From assembly GCF_001050115.1 (NCBI RefSeq), contig NZ_CP012024.1, forward strand, positions 3,122,001 to 3,186,000: a stretch of DNA of 64,000 bases, in the 5' to 3' direction. Positions 26,470-34,684 of the stretch are shown here, piece after piece (within the stretch, counting starts at the first letter, position 1; every line of letters begins with the position of its first letter). Source of the stretch: Bacillus smithii (GTDB lineage Bacteria; Bacillota; Bacilli; Bacillales; DSM-4216). A model generated the notes under the pieces. That model saw nothing but the letters and a program-made list of their open reading frames with translations, did not search any database and was not told the DNA's origin. Both the position numbers and the translations under genes were made by a program.

Positions 26470-26904
26470 TTATTTCATTTTGGCTACATGAAATTTATTG
26501 TTAATCACTACCGCAACTTCTTCATCCGGACTTACATCTTTTATGCTGTATACCCAACCATAGTTTAAATGCGTTCGTTTCTCGTCTTCTTCCTTTGGAA
26601 CTACTTCAACTTTTTTAAGCTCTTTTTTGCTTAGTATCTCATTATTTTCATTAATCGTGATCGTTTCCGTAACCTTTCCAATCGGTTCATCCAAATCTTC
26701 TTTCGTAACTTCCGCTTCTTGAATCACATAGGTTTTACCCTCATAGCTGATTTCCTTAAAATTTTCCATATTCAACTTATATTTCGGCAACTTTTTATCA
26801 ATCTCCATATTCTCGGAGGCGGTTTGTTTCAAATCTTTTAATAGGGAACAGCCTCCCAAAAGAATTACCCCGGCAACAGCCATAAGCAGGATGGAATTTT
26901 TCAC
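26470..26904 (-). CDS. SpaI/NisI-like lantibiotic immunity lipoprotein
   Basis: A 144-residue lipoprotein with lipobox LLGGCS near residue 18, so it would be anchored on the outer face of the membrane. The C-terminal motif WVYSIKDVSPDEEVAVVINNKFHVAKMK-type ending (read in parts: GWVYSIKDVSPDEEVAVVI, then NNKFHVAK) and YEGKTYVIQEAEVT are what I know of the NisI/SpaI family. Members bind the cognate lantibiotic before it reaches lipid II. It is the last gene of an ABC-transporter operon, 35 bp after the second permease, as in lanFEG-I immunity clusters. Slightly shorter than SpaI (165 residues). Confidence 0.75.
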   Translation of the reverse strand: MKNSILLMAVAGVILLGGCSLLKDLKQTASENMEIDKKLPKYKLNMENFKEISYEGKTYVIQEAEVTKEDLDEPIGKVTETITINENNEILSKKELKKVEVVPKEEDEKRTHLNYGWVYSIKDVSPDEEVAVVINNKFHVAKMK

Positions 26905-26939
26905 TTTTCTTTCCTCCTTCTTCCCCTGTATTTTTTCCT

Positions 26940-27728
26940 TTATTCATAGAACTTGCCCCCTTCCCAACGATTAAACCAAACTAAACCTAGTAATGTTACG
27001 AGAATAAAACATATACTTGCGGGTATGATCCCTTTCATCAACTCTTGAAAATACAAGTCCGACAACTCCATTCCGAATGCATGTTTGACCTTAAGCATCA
27101 ATAACATGGGAACTTGCGAAAGGCGAACGGTCCAAGCCCACGGAATATATTGCCAAATATTATCACCCACAACCGTTGCCCCTATAATTGCTGAAACAAG
27201 GAATCCTCCGCCACCGATCGCAATAGACGCACCCATCCCGAATGCAAAACTGATCAGCAAATGCAAGGAAAAAAGAATAAGTGATCCGACCAAGGACAAA
27301 AGCGCTCCTTGCAAAAATAAATCGTAATGCACATTTTCTATGTTCAAAATATATCTCATCCCTAACAACATAAGGAAAGTTGCCAAGAATATATCCGCAA
27401 TGGCGGCAAAAATAAGCAAAGAAAGTTTCCCAAAGTAAAATTTCGCTCTTGAAACAGGACCAGTCAACACATTCATGAAACTTCCCGATTTTTCTTCTTG
27501 ATAGGCGATCAAACCGGTAAGCAAAGAAATAATAATCGGTAACGAGACACTCAATACCTCAAAAAATCCTCCATATATTTTCACTTGCCAAAAAGATGGA
27601 TCATTGTATCTGGAAAAATACCATAACATAAAAATTGGATAAATAATCGGCGTCACAAACACGATCAGCCTAATGGTTGTACGCCTTGTCTTTAGCCATT
27701 CGGATGACAAAACATTCAAAAAAGACAA
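26940..27728 (-). CDS. Lantibiotic-type ABC transporter permease (LanG-like)
   Basis: A 262-residue membrane protein with six predicted helices. It has MSFLNVLSSEWLKTRRTTIRL at the start, the typical opening of LanE/LanG and bacitracin-type permeases, and AYQEEKSGSFMNVLTGPVSRAKFY in the first cytoplasmic loop. Its start lies 1 bp after the other permease's stop. Together with the upstream ATPase and permease it forms a FEG exporter that removes lantibiotic from the membrane. The following SpaI-like gene supports this over a generic ABC-2 role. Confidence 0.85.
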   Translation of the reverse strand: MSFLNVLSSEWLKTRRTTIRLIVFVTPIIYPIFMLWYFSRYNDPSFWQVKIYGGFFEVLSVSLPIIISLLTGLIAYQEEKSGSFMNVLTGPVSRAKFYFGKLSLLIFAAIADIFLATFLMLLGMRYILNIENVHYDLFLQGALLSLVGSLILFSLHLLISFAFGMGASIAIGGGGFLVSAIIGATVVGDNIWQYIPWAWTVRLSQVPMLLMLKVKHAFGMELSDLYFQELMKGIIPASICFILVTLLGLVWFNRWEGGKFYE

Positions 27729-27729
27729 T

Positions 27730-28476
27730 TCAGTTCACCTCTTTTCTCGAAAACCAAAACGCGGTAACAAGAGATAATAAAACAAAAATAACAATGGAGG
27801 CAAGAATGCCTACTGGAATAACGGAAGGATCCAACAAAGGATTCCCCTCTTTCAACGGTACTCCGTTCGGATGAACACCGACGATCGGAGACATCAATCT
27901 CATTCCCCAACTCCAAGGAATAAACATCCAGTATGATTCTGGAGCCATGACTACGCCCAATACAATCCCTATCAAACTGACAATTATGGAAATAACGGTT
28001 CCGAATCGTTCAGCAAAAAACAACCCGATTGGGATGTATGCCAACGATGTGATCCATATGGTAAGACTGGCCATTACAACGACAGCAGCTGATGAAATGC
28101 TGTTGGGTAAAAATAATTTTAACAGGATCAACAAAATGATCAGTTCAATGGATGAAAGCAATGTATAATAGGCAATCACAATGATTTTACTGAACCACAT
28201 TCGCGGAATGCTGATATCGTGACAACGTAAAGCTCTGTAATTTCCTGACTTTTTTTCTCGCATGGCGGCCAGTGACGCGATCAATGCCGTCCCCAAAGGA
28301 AGAAATATTAACGGCCACCAATTAAATACCGTGTATTCGAAATAATTATATTTGGAATGGATCGTAGGCATGGTAATAATGGCGTATAGTACAAAGAAAA
28401 ACGGTGCAATATATACAAGCTTTTTCGCAAAAGTCCGCTTATATTTTAAACGTTCAGATTGTATCATATTCAGCAT
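27730..28476 (-). CDS. Lantibiotic-type ABC transporter permease (LanE-like)
   Basis: A 248-residue six-helix permease starting MLNMIQSERLKYKRTFAKK. The cytoplasmic loop MREKKSGNYRALRCHDISIPRMW matches the LanE/LanG family style and is paralogous to the next permease. It lies 15 bp downstream of the ATPase gene, so one ATPase pairs with two different permeases, the arrangement of SpaFEG and NisFEG. No fused MacB-like periplasmic domain is present, ruling out BceAB-type modules. Confidence 0.85.
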   Translation of the reverse strand: MLNMIQSERLKYKRTFAKKLVYIAPFFFVLYAIITMPTIHSKYNYFEYTVFNWWPLIFLPLGTALIASLAAMREKKSGNYRALRCHDISIPRMWFSKIIVIAYYTLLSSIELIILLILLKLFLPNSISSAAVVVMASLTIWITSLAYIPIGLFFAERFGTVISIIVSLIGIVLGVVMAPESYWMFIPWSWGMRLMSPIVGVHPNGVPLKEGNPLLDPSVIPVGILASIVIFVLLSLVTAFWFSRKEVN

Positions 28477-28491
28477 GATTTACAGCCTCCC

Positions 28492-29184
28492 TCATAATCC
28501 GCTGACTACATCAATAAAGAATTTTTCCAGATCTTGATCTTCCTCTATTTCTCCTTGATATTTAAGTTTTCCGTTTTGGATGATGCCAATGTGATCGGCC
28601 AATTGTTTTACTTCCGGCAAAATATGACTTGATAAAATGACCGTCATTCCTTGTTTCGGGAAAGATCTGATAAGTTTTCGTAATTCTTGAATACCAAGCG
28701 GGTCCAGTCCATTGGTTGGTTCATCGAGAATCAGAAGCTTCGGATCATTTAAAAGTGCTTTGGCAATCCCTAATCGTTGCTTCATCCCGAAGGAAAACTG
28801 CGAGGCTTTCTTTTTCCCTGTATTTTCCAAATCCACGATTTTCAGCACTTCTTTAATTCTTGAATCCGGAAGATTTAATAATTTTGCATGAACCAGCAAA
28901 TTTTCATAAGCCGTTAAATTGCCGTAAAGGGCCGGTGACTCAATAAGCGCGCCGATCTCCTTAAGATCTTTTCTGCTCCACGGATGCCCATTAAAGAGAA
29001 TTTCGCCTTTTGTCGGCCGCAAAAGACCCGTTAACATTTTTAAAATGGTTGATTTCCCGGCTCCGTTCGGTCCAAGCAATCCGTAAATCGTGTTTTCCTT
29101 GACCCTGATTGATACATTGTCAACGGCAAGCTGTTTGCCGAAAGCTTTGGTTAATTGTTTCGTTTCCAAAAAATACTCTGACAT
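28492..29184 (-). CDS. Lantibiotic immunity ABC transporter ATPase (LanF-like)
   Basis: A 230-residue ATPase: Walker A GPNGAGKSTILKML, the Q-loop region ALIESPALYGNLTAYENL, signature FSFGMKQRLGIAKALL and Walker B KLLILDEPTNGLDPLG with the E residue. In the LanF family the Q-loop glutamine is replaced by glutamate; here GALIESPAL shows the E, which is a specific sign of lantibiotic transporters. The ATG at 29184 follows GAAAGGAG; the upstream in-frame extension to 29355 has no RBS and is disregarded. It heads the FEG-I operon. Confidence 0.9.
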   Translation of the reverse strand: MSEYFLETKQLTKAFGKQLAVDNVSIRVKENTIYGLLGPNGAGKSTILKMLTGLLRPTKGEILFNGHPWSRKDLKEIGALIESPALYGNLTAYENLLVHAKLLNLPDSRIKEVLKIVDLENTGKKKASQFSFGMKQRLGIAKALLNDPKLLILDEPTNGLDPLGIQELRKLIRSFPKQGMTVILSSHILPEVKQLADHIGIIQNGKLKYQGEIEEDQDLEKFFIDVVSGL

Positions 29185-29578
29185 TTTTATTCTCCTTTCA
29201 ACGTTAAAAAAATTAAATTTTAACGACTCGGCGGCTTGATAAGTTATCCCGGAAAACGCCCTGTTTCCTTGATCAGCATCATCTTTGATCAATGTTGCCG
29301 ACCCGATATTTTTACAGTCATATTTAAAAAAGCTCAGATCTGTCTTAAAAGCCATATGTTCTGTTCCTTTGTATTAAGGGGAATCCGGAAAATTACTGCA
29401 ATTTTACCATTTACGGATTCACCCAATTTTTTTCGATACTTCCATCAATCATTTCCAACTTCATACTACCTTTTCAATATAAAGTTTTTATAATTATTTT
29501 GACTTAAGTTTGATACCACCCTACTACAAAACAAGAACTTAATTGTGAAATAAGGTTCGCCAAGAGACGCTCTATAAC
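29185..29578. other. Upstream spacer of immunity operon
   Basis: No gene is seen, and no lantibiotic precursor. The promoter of the FEG-I operon should lie here. TTGAT-like pentamers occur but do not form a clear SpaR box. Confidence 0.45.
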
Positions 29579-30370
29579 TTGGGGAGGTTGGAAATTTTAT
29601 TGGAAAGCGGCTCTCTTGATACGCTGATTGAAGGGCTGGCCAAATTTTCAGAGCGCTATTTTGAGCGAATCCATAACCAAACTAAAACTTCTGTTACAGT
29701 CAAATGGACAAAGGAATTCGGTCCGGTCTATCTGTTCCGTAAAATTTGGGACAAGCTCGGTTTAGGTCGTCTTCTGAAGAAGTTGATGGATGACGCGGAA
29801 ATAGCTTCACAATATGATGAAGCTATTTTGGCCATGGTATTAAATCGCCTGATGGATCCGGGAAGTCAATATCGGATTTTCAAGCGGTGAGTTAACACCA
29901 TTTACGCAGAAGGGCTTTCCGAAATCCAGCTTCAACACTACTATCGTGCCTTGGACTTCTTGGAAGAAAGAAAAGAAATGCAGTTATATGGGAATTTAAC
30001 GGATTTGATTTCTCTTGAGACGTGGATATCGTGTTTTATGATACGACAAGCACCTGCTTCGAAGGGGAAGAGGCTGATGAAGAGATTGCCAAACGAGGTT
30101 TCTCCAAAGACCACCGTTCCGATCGGAAATAAGTGTTGATTGAACTCCTCATGACCAAACAAGGCATTCCGATTGGTCGCCAAGTCTTCTCTGGCAATAT
30201 GCACGATACAAAAACGTTCGGGAAGTTATTGAGGATATGAAAAAGCGTTACCCGATCGACAAAGTGCTTCTCGTTGGCGACCGTGGAATGGTGAGTGAGG
30301 AAAACTGGTGTGGGTTTTACCTTACCTGCGTTCGCTATTATAAAAAACTTTCTGAGCAATTTGTTCAAAG
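29579..30370 (+). pseudogene. Degenerate IS1634-type transposase
   Basis: Conceptual translation across frames gives SLDTLIEGLAKFSERY, LFRKIWDKLGLGRLLKKL, then FYDTTSTCFEGEEADEEI and VLLVGDRGMVSEENW, characteristic of IS1634-family (IS4 group) DDE transposases. There is an in-frame TGA at 29888 (KR then V-N-T), a TAA at about 30130, and at least two frame changes. The C-terminal part after GMVSEENW is missing. No terminal inverted repeats or target duplication were found. It lies between the two-component genes and the ABC operon they would control. Confidence 0.82.
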
Positions 30371-30389
30371 CTTAAAAGTTCCCGACACA

Positions 30390-30428
30390 TAAAAGGCCCG
30401 GAGCATTACAAAATCCAGACCTTTTTTC
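30390..30428 (-). terminator. Terminator of two-component operon
   Basis: Minus-strand GGTCTGGA pairs with TCCGGGCC (with G-T pairs) and is followed by TTTTATG, about 180 bp after the kinase stop. Confidence 0.55.
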
Positions 30429-30610
30429 TTTACGAATATATTATTTTGGCTACCTATATTTTTTCATCACTTTTTTGAAGGTATAAAAATAGGGGAATCT
30501 CCCATCCGAAAACGAATGATGAGACGCCTCTTCTTGTGAAATGCGAAAATTTTTTAAAATCCTTATATGTCGAAACCTTTCTTTTAAAAGATGATACAGT
30601 TCCACTCGAT

Positions 30611-32047
30611 TTACAACAAATAATTGGATAGCTCCTTGATATAAAACTCAACGGTTGCCCCACCGTTTTCATTATTGTACGCCTGAATCTGTCCGTCATA
30701 ATTATTGACAATTTTTTTCGAAATATAAAGGCCTAACCCGACATGGTTTTTATATTGCTCATCTTGGTAAAATGCCTTGAATAACCGAGACGTATCTTTT
30801 TCCTTGAATCCGGTCCCCGTATCCGAACATTTAAAATAAATTTTGCTTGAATGACCGTCGGATTCATCATGTACTTCAAGTTTAATTTCCCCGCTAGTTG
30901 TAAATCTCAGACTGTTATACAAAATATTATCCAAAACCCTCATTAACATGGCTTCATCAAGAAAATAATATCGTTTGCTTAAGTGGACATCAAAATGAAT
31001 ATGAACGTTTTTTTTATAATGAGCCATGGTTGATATTTCTTGTTTTTTCTCATGAAGCATTTTACCCAAATCAACTCTTTTAATATTCAACAAAAAGTCG
31101 ACGTTTTCCACTTTATAAAGAAGCGACAAATTGTCCGTAAGCATGCTCATTTTGCTGCAATTTTTCCGAATAATATCTAAATGCGGGGTAATATCAAATT
31201 TTTCTATGTCTTTCAAATCGTTAATTAAATCCATTTGCCCTTGAATAACAGTTAACGGCGTTCGTATGTCGTGGGCAATCGACGACACCATGATTTTTCG
31301 TTCATCATCGATCTTGGATATACTTTCAATCATCTCTTTCAAAGCGTCGATCATCGTATTAAACGAATCTTGGATCCTCATAAACTCTTTTCTTTTCAAT
31401 CCCGAGATCTTAAAATCAAAATCTCCGTTGGAAATTTTATCCGCAGCCTGAAGCAACACTTTAATATTATTAAACAAGGATTTATACAGCTTGGACGTAT
31501 AAAAAATTAAATAAATCACAAAAAATATTAACGGAGAAATCAACAACACAACATAAATCAACACGATTCCGAGGCGATCCTGATTATTAATGATAAACCC
31601 GAAAGGAGCTTTCAGCACATACACCGCTTGAATGGCATTATCATGTTTAATGGGGATAAATCTGTAAACATAGCTTCCTTTTACAATCTCACGATTAATT
31701 ACTTCACCGACTTTCACTTTATATCCCGCAACATCCTGATCGCCGTAAAGATGATTGCCATTGATATCCAATACTTCCCCTTCAATTTTTTCACTGTACT
31801 GATCTAGATTAATTAGCTCCCCGTTTAAAATGTCCGGAGCGCTTTCTTCAATCTTTTTTTCAATAACATCCAAATATTTCACAAAATAATCCGTCGGTTT
31901 AATCATATTATTTTCGGTAAACATAAAGATAAAATAGATTAAACATAAATAAGTAACTGCCGAAGACAAAATCGTTGATAAAAAGACCTTTACAACCAAT
32001 AAATAAAAATCTCTTTTTATTGTTTTATCCTTTTTCATTTGTAACAT
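30611..32047 (-). CDS. Sensor histidine kinase (lantibiotic SpaK/NisK-like)
   Basis: A 478-residue kinase with two transmembrane helices (residues about 14-45 and 162-190) bracketing an extracytoplasmic sensor of about 115 residues. A HAMP-like linker follows, then the H-box SSIAHDIRTPLTVIQG with the phosphorylated His, the N-box DNILYNSLRF, and ATP-lid glycines DTGTGF and GLGLYISKKIV. The size and layout resemble NisK/SpaK, which sense the lantibiotic itself. It overlaps the regulator gene by 23 bp. A second possible start is MKKDKTIKRD at 32038. Sensing a lantibiotic is inferred from neighbouring FEG-I genes. Confidence 0.88.
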   Translation of the reverse strand: MLQMKKDKTIKRDFYLLVVKVFLSTILSSAVTYLCLIYFIFMFTENNMIKPTDYFVKYLDVIEKKIEESAPDILNGELINLDQYSEKIEGEVLDINGNHLYGDQDVAGYKVKVGEVINREIVKGSYVYRFIPIKHDNAIQAVYVLKAPFGFIINNQDRLGIVLIYVVLLISPLIFFVIYLIFYTSKLYKSLFNNIKVLLQAADKISNGDFDFKISGLKRKEFMRIQDSFNTMIDALKEMIESISKIDDERKIMVSSIAHDIRTPLTVIQGQMDLINDLKDIEKFDITPHLDIIRKNCSKMSMLTDNLSLLYKVENVDFLLNIKRVDLGKMLHEKKQEISTMAHYKKNVHIHFDVHLSKRYYFLDEAMLMRVLDNILYNSLRFTTSGEIKLEVHDESDGHSSKIYFKCSDTGTGFKEKDTSRLFKAFYQDEQYKNHVGLGLYISKKIVNNYDGQIQAYNNENGGATVEFYIKELSNYLL

Positions 32048-32723
32048 CCCATTTATAGCCTAATCCGTATAATGTTTTAATATAGGAGTTTTCCTTATCC
32101 AAAGACCGGATTTTCTTCCGAATGTTTTTAATGCTTTCAGTCACCGTTTCTAATTGACTTTCCGAATCCAATCCCCATACCCGTTCAAAAATTCTTTCCT
32201 TAGAAAAGACCATATTTTTATTCAACATTAACAATTTAATAATCTCATATTCTTTTTTTGTTAAATGCAATTGAACCCCTTTACAAAAGACTTCATTGGC
32301 CAAAAGATCGATGGTAATATTTTTAGAACTTAACAAATGCCTGTCATTCGAACGGATCCGCTCTTCCCGTCTTAAATGGGAATCAATTCTTGCTTTCAAC
32401 TCTTTTAAACTGAAAGGTTTGGTCATGTAGTCGTCCCCGCCGATGGATAGAGCTTGAACTTTGTCTTCCTCCAACGTTTTTGCGCTGACAAAAATAATCG
32501 GACAATTCACTTTGTCACGGATAATCCCACACAATTCCATTCCATCAAGGCCTTCCATCATAATGTCCAAGATAATCAAATCAAAATCATTGTTAATGAT
32601 TTGCAATGCTTCGGTGCCGTTATGTACATATTCCACCGTGTAATTATAAAGTTCCAAATATTGCTTGATTGTAAGACAAATATCTTCATTATCATCTACA
32701 ACTAAAATTTTCTTCAAATGCAT
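32025..32723 (-). CDS. OmpR-family response regulator (SpaR/NisR-like)
   Basis: A 232-residue regulator: receiver domain MHLKKILVVDDNEDIC with acidic pair, phosphoacceptor Asp in LIILDIMMEGLDG and the conserved Lys in GDDYMTKPFSLKEL. A winged-helix DNA-binding domain follows, with LTKKEYEIIKLLM and SYIKTLYGLGYKWD. The ATG at 32723 is chosen because the receiver starts there. An in-frame start at 32789 would add 22 residues (MNTELLEKVVQISMHDK...) and has AAGAGGG 12 bp upstream, so it remains possible. It likely activates the immunity operon beyond the IS relic. Confidence 0.88.
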   Translation of the reverse strand: MHLKKILVVDDNEDICLTIKQYLELYNYTVEYVHNGTEALQIINNDFDLIILDIMMEGLDGMELCGIIRDKVNCPIIFVSAKTLEEDKVQALSIGGDDYMTKPFSLKELKARIDSHLRREERIRSNDRHLLSSKNITIDLLANEVFCKGVQLHLTKKEYEIIKLLMLNKNMVFSKERIFERVWGLDSESQLETVTESIKNIRKKIRSLDKENSYIKTLYGLGYKWDVTNEKG

Positions 32724-32789
32724 GCTTCCAGATCCCACCTTATCGTGCATTGAAATTTGAACAACTTTTTCAAGTAATTCCGTATTCAT

Positions 32790-33499
32790 GCAGATAGGGT
32801 ACCCTCTTAAAACATCAGAGAATACCCTGCCTTTTTCTTTTATCCATATTTTATAAAAACGCGCTGTCCCAAGGCGTTTTTTTACCGTTTTGGATCGCTA
32901 ACAACGTCAACAAAATTCCTGCCATTGCACCAAACAATTAATAAAGCAGGTATGCCGTGAGAGAGCCCATTGTTAATGAAACCGGACAGCCAATTTTTTG
33001 AGGTGTACGAATATTTAGAAAATATTGTATCCTAAAGAAAATTATATCAAATTTTTTTGCCATCCAAGCTTAAATCGTACAAGAAACGTATCGGATTGGG
33101 GGCTGTTCGTGTATTCAGTATATTATTGATCGTAATGAGCAATTTTTATTGAGCGTTTTGCTTTTCGCATAAAAAAGATCGTTTTCGATGCCGATCAAAA
33201 TATCATTTAAACTTAACCGATGCTCTTCATCTCTGTTGCTGGTAAATAAAGGAAGTTGATGCCGGATCTGAAAACTTCTTTTCGATATTTAAGTTAAATA
33301 GAAAATCTAATATTTTTCTAATGTTTTTGTTCTTTATTTTTATATTTTTGTATATTTGTATTAAGAAAATATTAATTGCTAGACCCTTGCAAAAAATATG
33401 TCATATCGGAAATCGTCTAAAACTGGATTATTTACAGAACTTTTGTCGTTTCTGAAAATAAAAAAGGACATTCTTACCTTGGGAAGGACGTGAAAAAAC
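32790..33499. other. 710-bp AT-rich spacer, no gene recognised
   Basis: Position and flanks suggest that lantibiotic biosynthesis genes could once have been here, but only short frames exist. The best is a 41-codon frame (33063-32938, minus) with one cysteine and no FNLD-like leader, so it is not called. Nothing else is seen. Confidence 0.5.
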
Positions 33500-33679
33500 A
33501 TGGATGATCGCAAAGAAGATTGTCCTTTTTGCGGAGCCAATCTACAGGGAAACCCAATTCCGAAAGAACTGCAGCACCACTACGGTAATGCCACCCACTT
33601 TAGCAGAAAAATCGGCATATCCAATCTGGAAGCAGACCGGGTGATTAAATGGCAATGTCCAGATTGTAAGGGAGAATGA
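33500..33679 (+). CDS. Small zinc-ribbon protein
   Basis: A 59-residue open frame with paired metal-binding motifs at both ends, CPFCGAN near residue 8 and CPDC near residue 54, separated by about 42 residues including two His pairs (QHHYGNATHF). This is a one-zinc ribbon layout. The function is unknown; such small Cys4 proteins are frequent in Bacillaceae. GGAAGG lies 12 bases upstream of the ATG and a clear terminator follows, so it appears to be a genuine monocistronic gene despite its size. Confidence 0.72.
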   Translation: MDDRKEDCPFCGANLQGNPIPKELQHHYGNATHFSRKIGISNLEADRVIKWQCPDCKGE

Positions 33680-33693
33680 GAGCGGGAATGAGG

Positions 33694-33724
33694 AAGGAGA
33701 AGTACGTACAGCTTCTCCTTTTTA
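33694..33724 (+). terminator. Terminator of zinc-ribbon gene
   Basis: AAGGAGAAG and CTTCTCCTT arms around TACGTACAG, followed by TTTATCTTTT. Confidence 0.85.
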
Positions 33725-33839
33725 TCTTTTAAAAATAAAAAAGAAGGCTCTATGTCAATTGTTGGGGTACACTGATCGAAGTGCCCCTTTTTTTGTAGTT
33801 GACTAGATGAGTGAACATAAAGCTTTATTTCTTAGTCTC

Positions 33840-34445
33840 TTAAAATTCCGAATGCCATATGACATTCGTTTCATGATATTCCTTTAGGGTGGATAGATTC
33901 CTGTTAGGAATGATATCGTAAACCCTTCGGTTTACAGGATCGCCAATGATACATTGGTACTTGCCCGTTTCAGAAGTCCCTTTCAATTCATCAATGGCCA
34001 GAACTTTCGGGAGGGCCTTATTGTCATAGGAATAGTACTTGTCAAAGAGCCGAATGACAGTGGAATGCCCAAGTCCTGTTTCCTTGGCAACCTGCTTAAA
34101 GTTATACTCCCTCACTTTAACCAAAAGTGCTTAAAGGAGCCTTTTCGTGTGGCGCTGGTAACGTTCTAGAAAAGAATAGAGTTCGTAGAACCGTTTTCCA
34201 CAGGACTTACATTTGTATCGGCGCTTTCTCAAGATGAGAAAACAATATTTTTCAAAGACCTTTACATCCCGAATCTTTTGAATCCAATCATCATGGACAG
34301 AGGAAGTTTCCTTCTGACAGCAGGGGCATTTTTGAACTTTTACAGGCGTTTGAATATGGATTTCAAAGTGAGTGATTTGATCCTCTACATGAGTGATTTC
34401 AACATCTTCTAACCCAAGCAGTTTTGTGATCAAATGAGAATGCAT
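33840..34445 (-). pseudogene. Truncated, frameshifted ISL3 transposase
   Basis: The N-terminal part (34445-34131) shows the zf-ISL3 domain: CPCCQKETSSVHD and YKCKSCGKRFYE. After a frame break near 34128 it continues with the HTH region (VAKETGLGHSTVIRLFDKYY) and the start of the DDE domain, LPKVLAIDELKG, ending at ECHV-like NVIWHSEF. The rest of the catalytic domain is missing, so it cannot be active. It starts 43 bp or so inside the duplicated right end. Confidence 0.9.
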
Positions 34446-34507
34446 TTACGAAATCTCCTTTTTGATGTAGTCGCCAACTATCATTTTAAAGGGAGATCTT
34501 CGTAAGT

Positions 34508-34609
34508 GCTTTTATTTTTGCCTGAAAAGTCTCTTAACCCCAACATTTAGTATAGAACCCTTTTATTTTGCCTGAAAAGTCTCTTAACCCCAACATTTAG
34601 TATAGAACC
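34508..34609. repeat. Tandemly duplicated right end of ISL3 element
   Basis: Two copies of about 51 bp, each reading TTTTATTTT(T)GCCTGAAAAG, then CTCTTAACCCCAACATTTAG and TATAGAACC. The terminal inverted repeat therefore occurs twice in direct order. Confidence 0.92.
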
Positions 34610-34616
34610 AAAAAGA

Positions 34617-34652
34617 AAAGCCCTGCAGAGATTTCTCTCTACAGAGCCTTTT
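34617..34652 (-). terminator. Terminator of S-layer gene
   Basis: Minus-strand AAAAGGCTCTGTAGAGAG with AATCTCTGCAGGGCTTTTC, 32 bp after the S-layer stop. The ISL3 element inserted right at its distal side. Confidence 0.85.
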
Positions 34653-34684
34653 GTCAACTTTGGTCGTAACAAGCACGTATCCCA

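Larger units (their letters stand above)
33746..34609 (-). mobile_element. Defective ISL3-family element with 8-bp target duplication
   Basis: The element starts GGCTCTATGTCAATTGTTGG at 33746 and its other end, read on the minus strand, is GGTTCTATACTAAATGTTGG. These imperfect terminal inverted repeats are typical of ISL3. It is flanked by identical AAAAAGAA octamers (33738-33745 and 34610-34617), and 8-bp duplications are the ISL3 norm. At 864 bp it is far shorter than a complete element (about 1.3-1.5 kb), because the C-terminal half of the transposase is deleted. Confidence 0.9.

Noticed and set aside
32938-33063. 41-codon minus-strand frame (MAKKFDIIFF...GCPVSLTMGSLTAYLLY) as a lantibiotic precursor near the immunity locus
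   Set aside because: It has only one cysteine, no FNLD-type leader and no good ribosome-binding site, so it cannot form the multiple thioether rings of a subtilin-like peptide.
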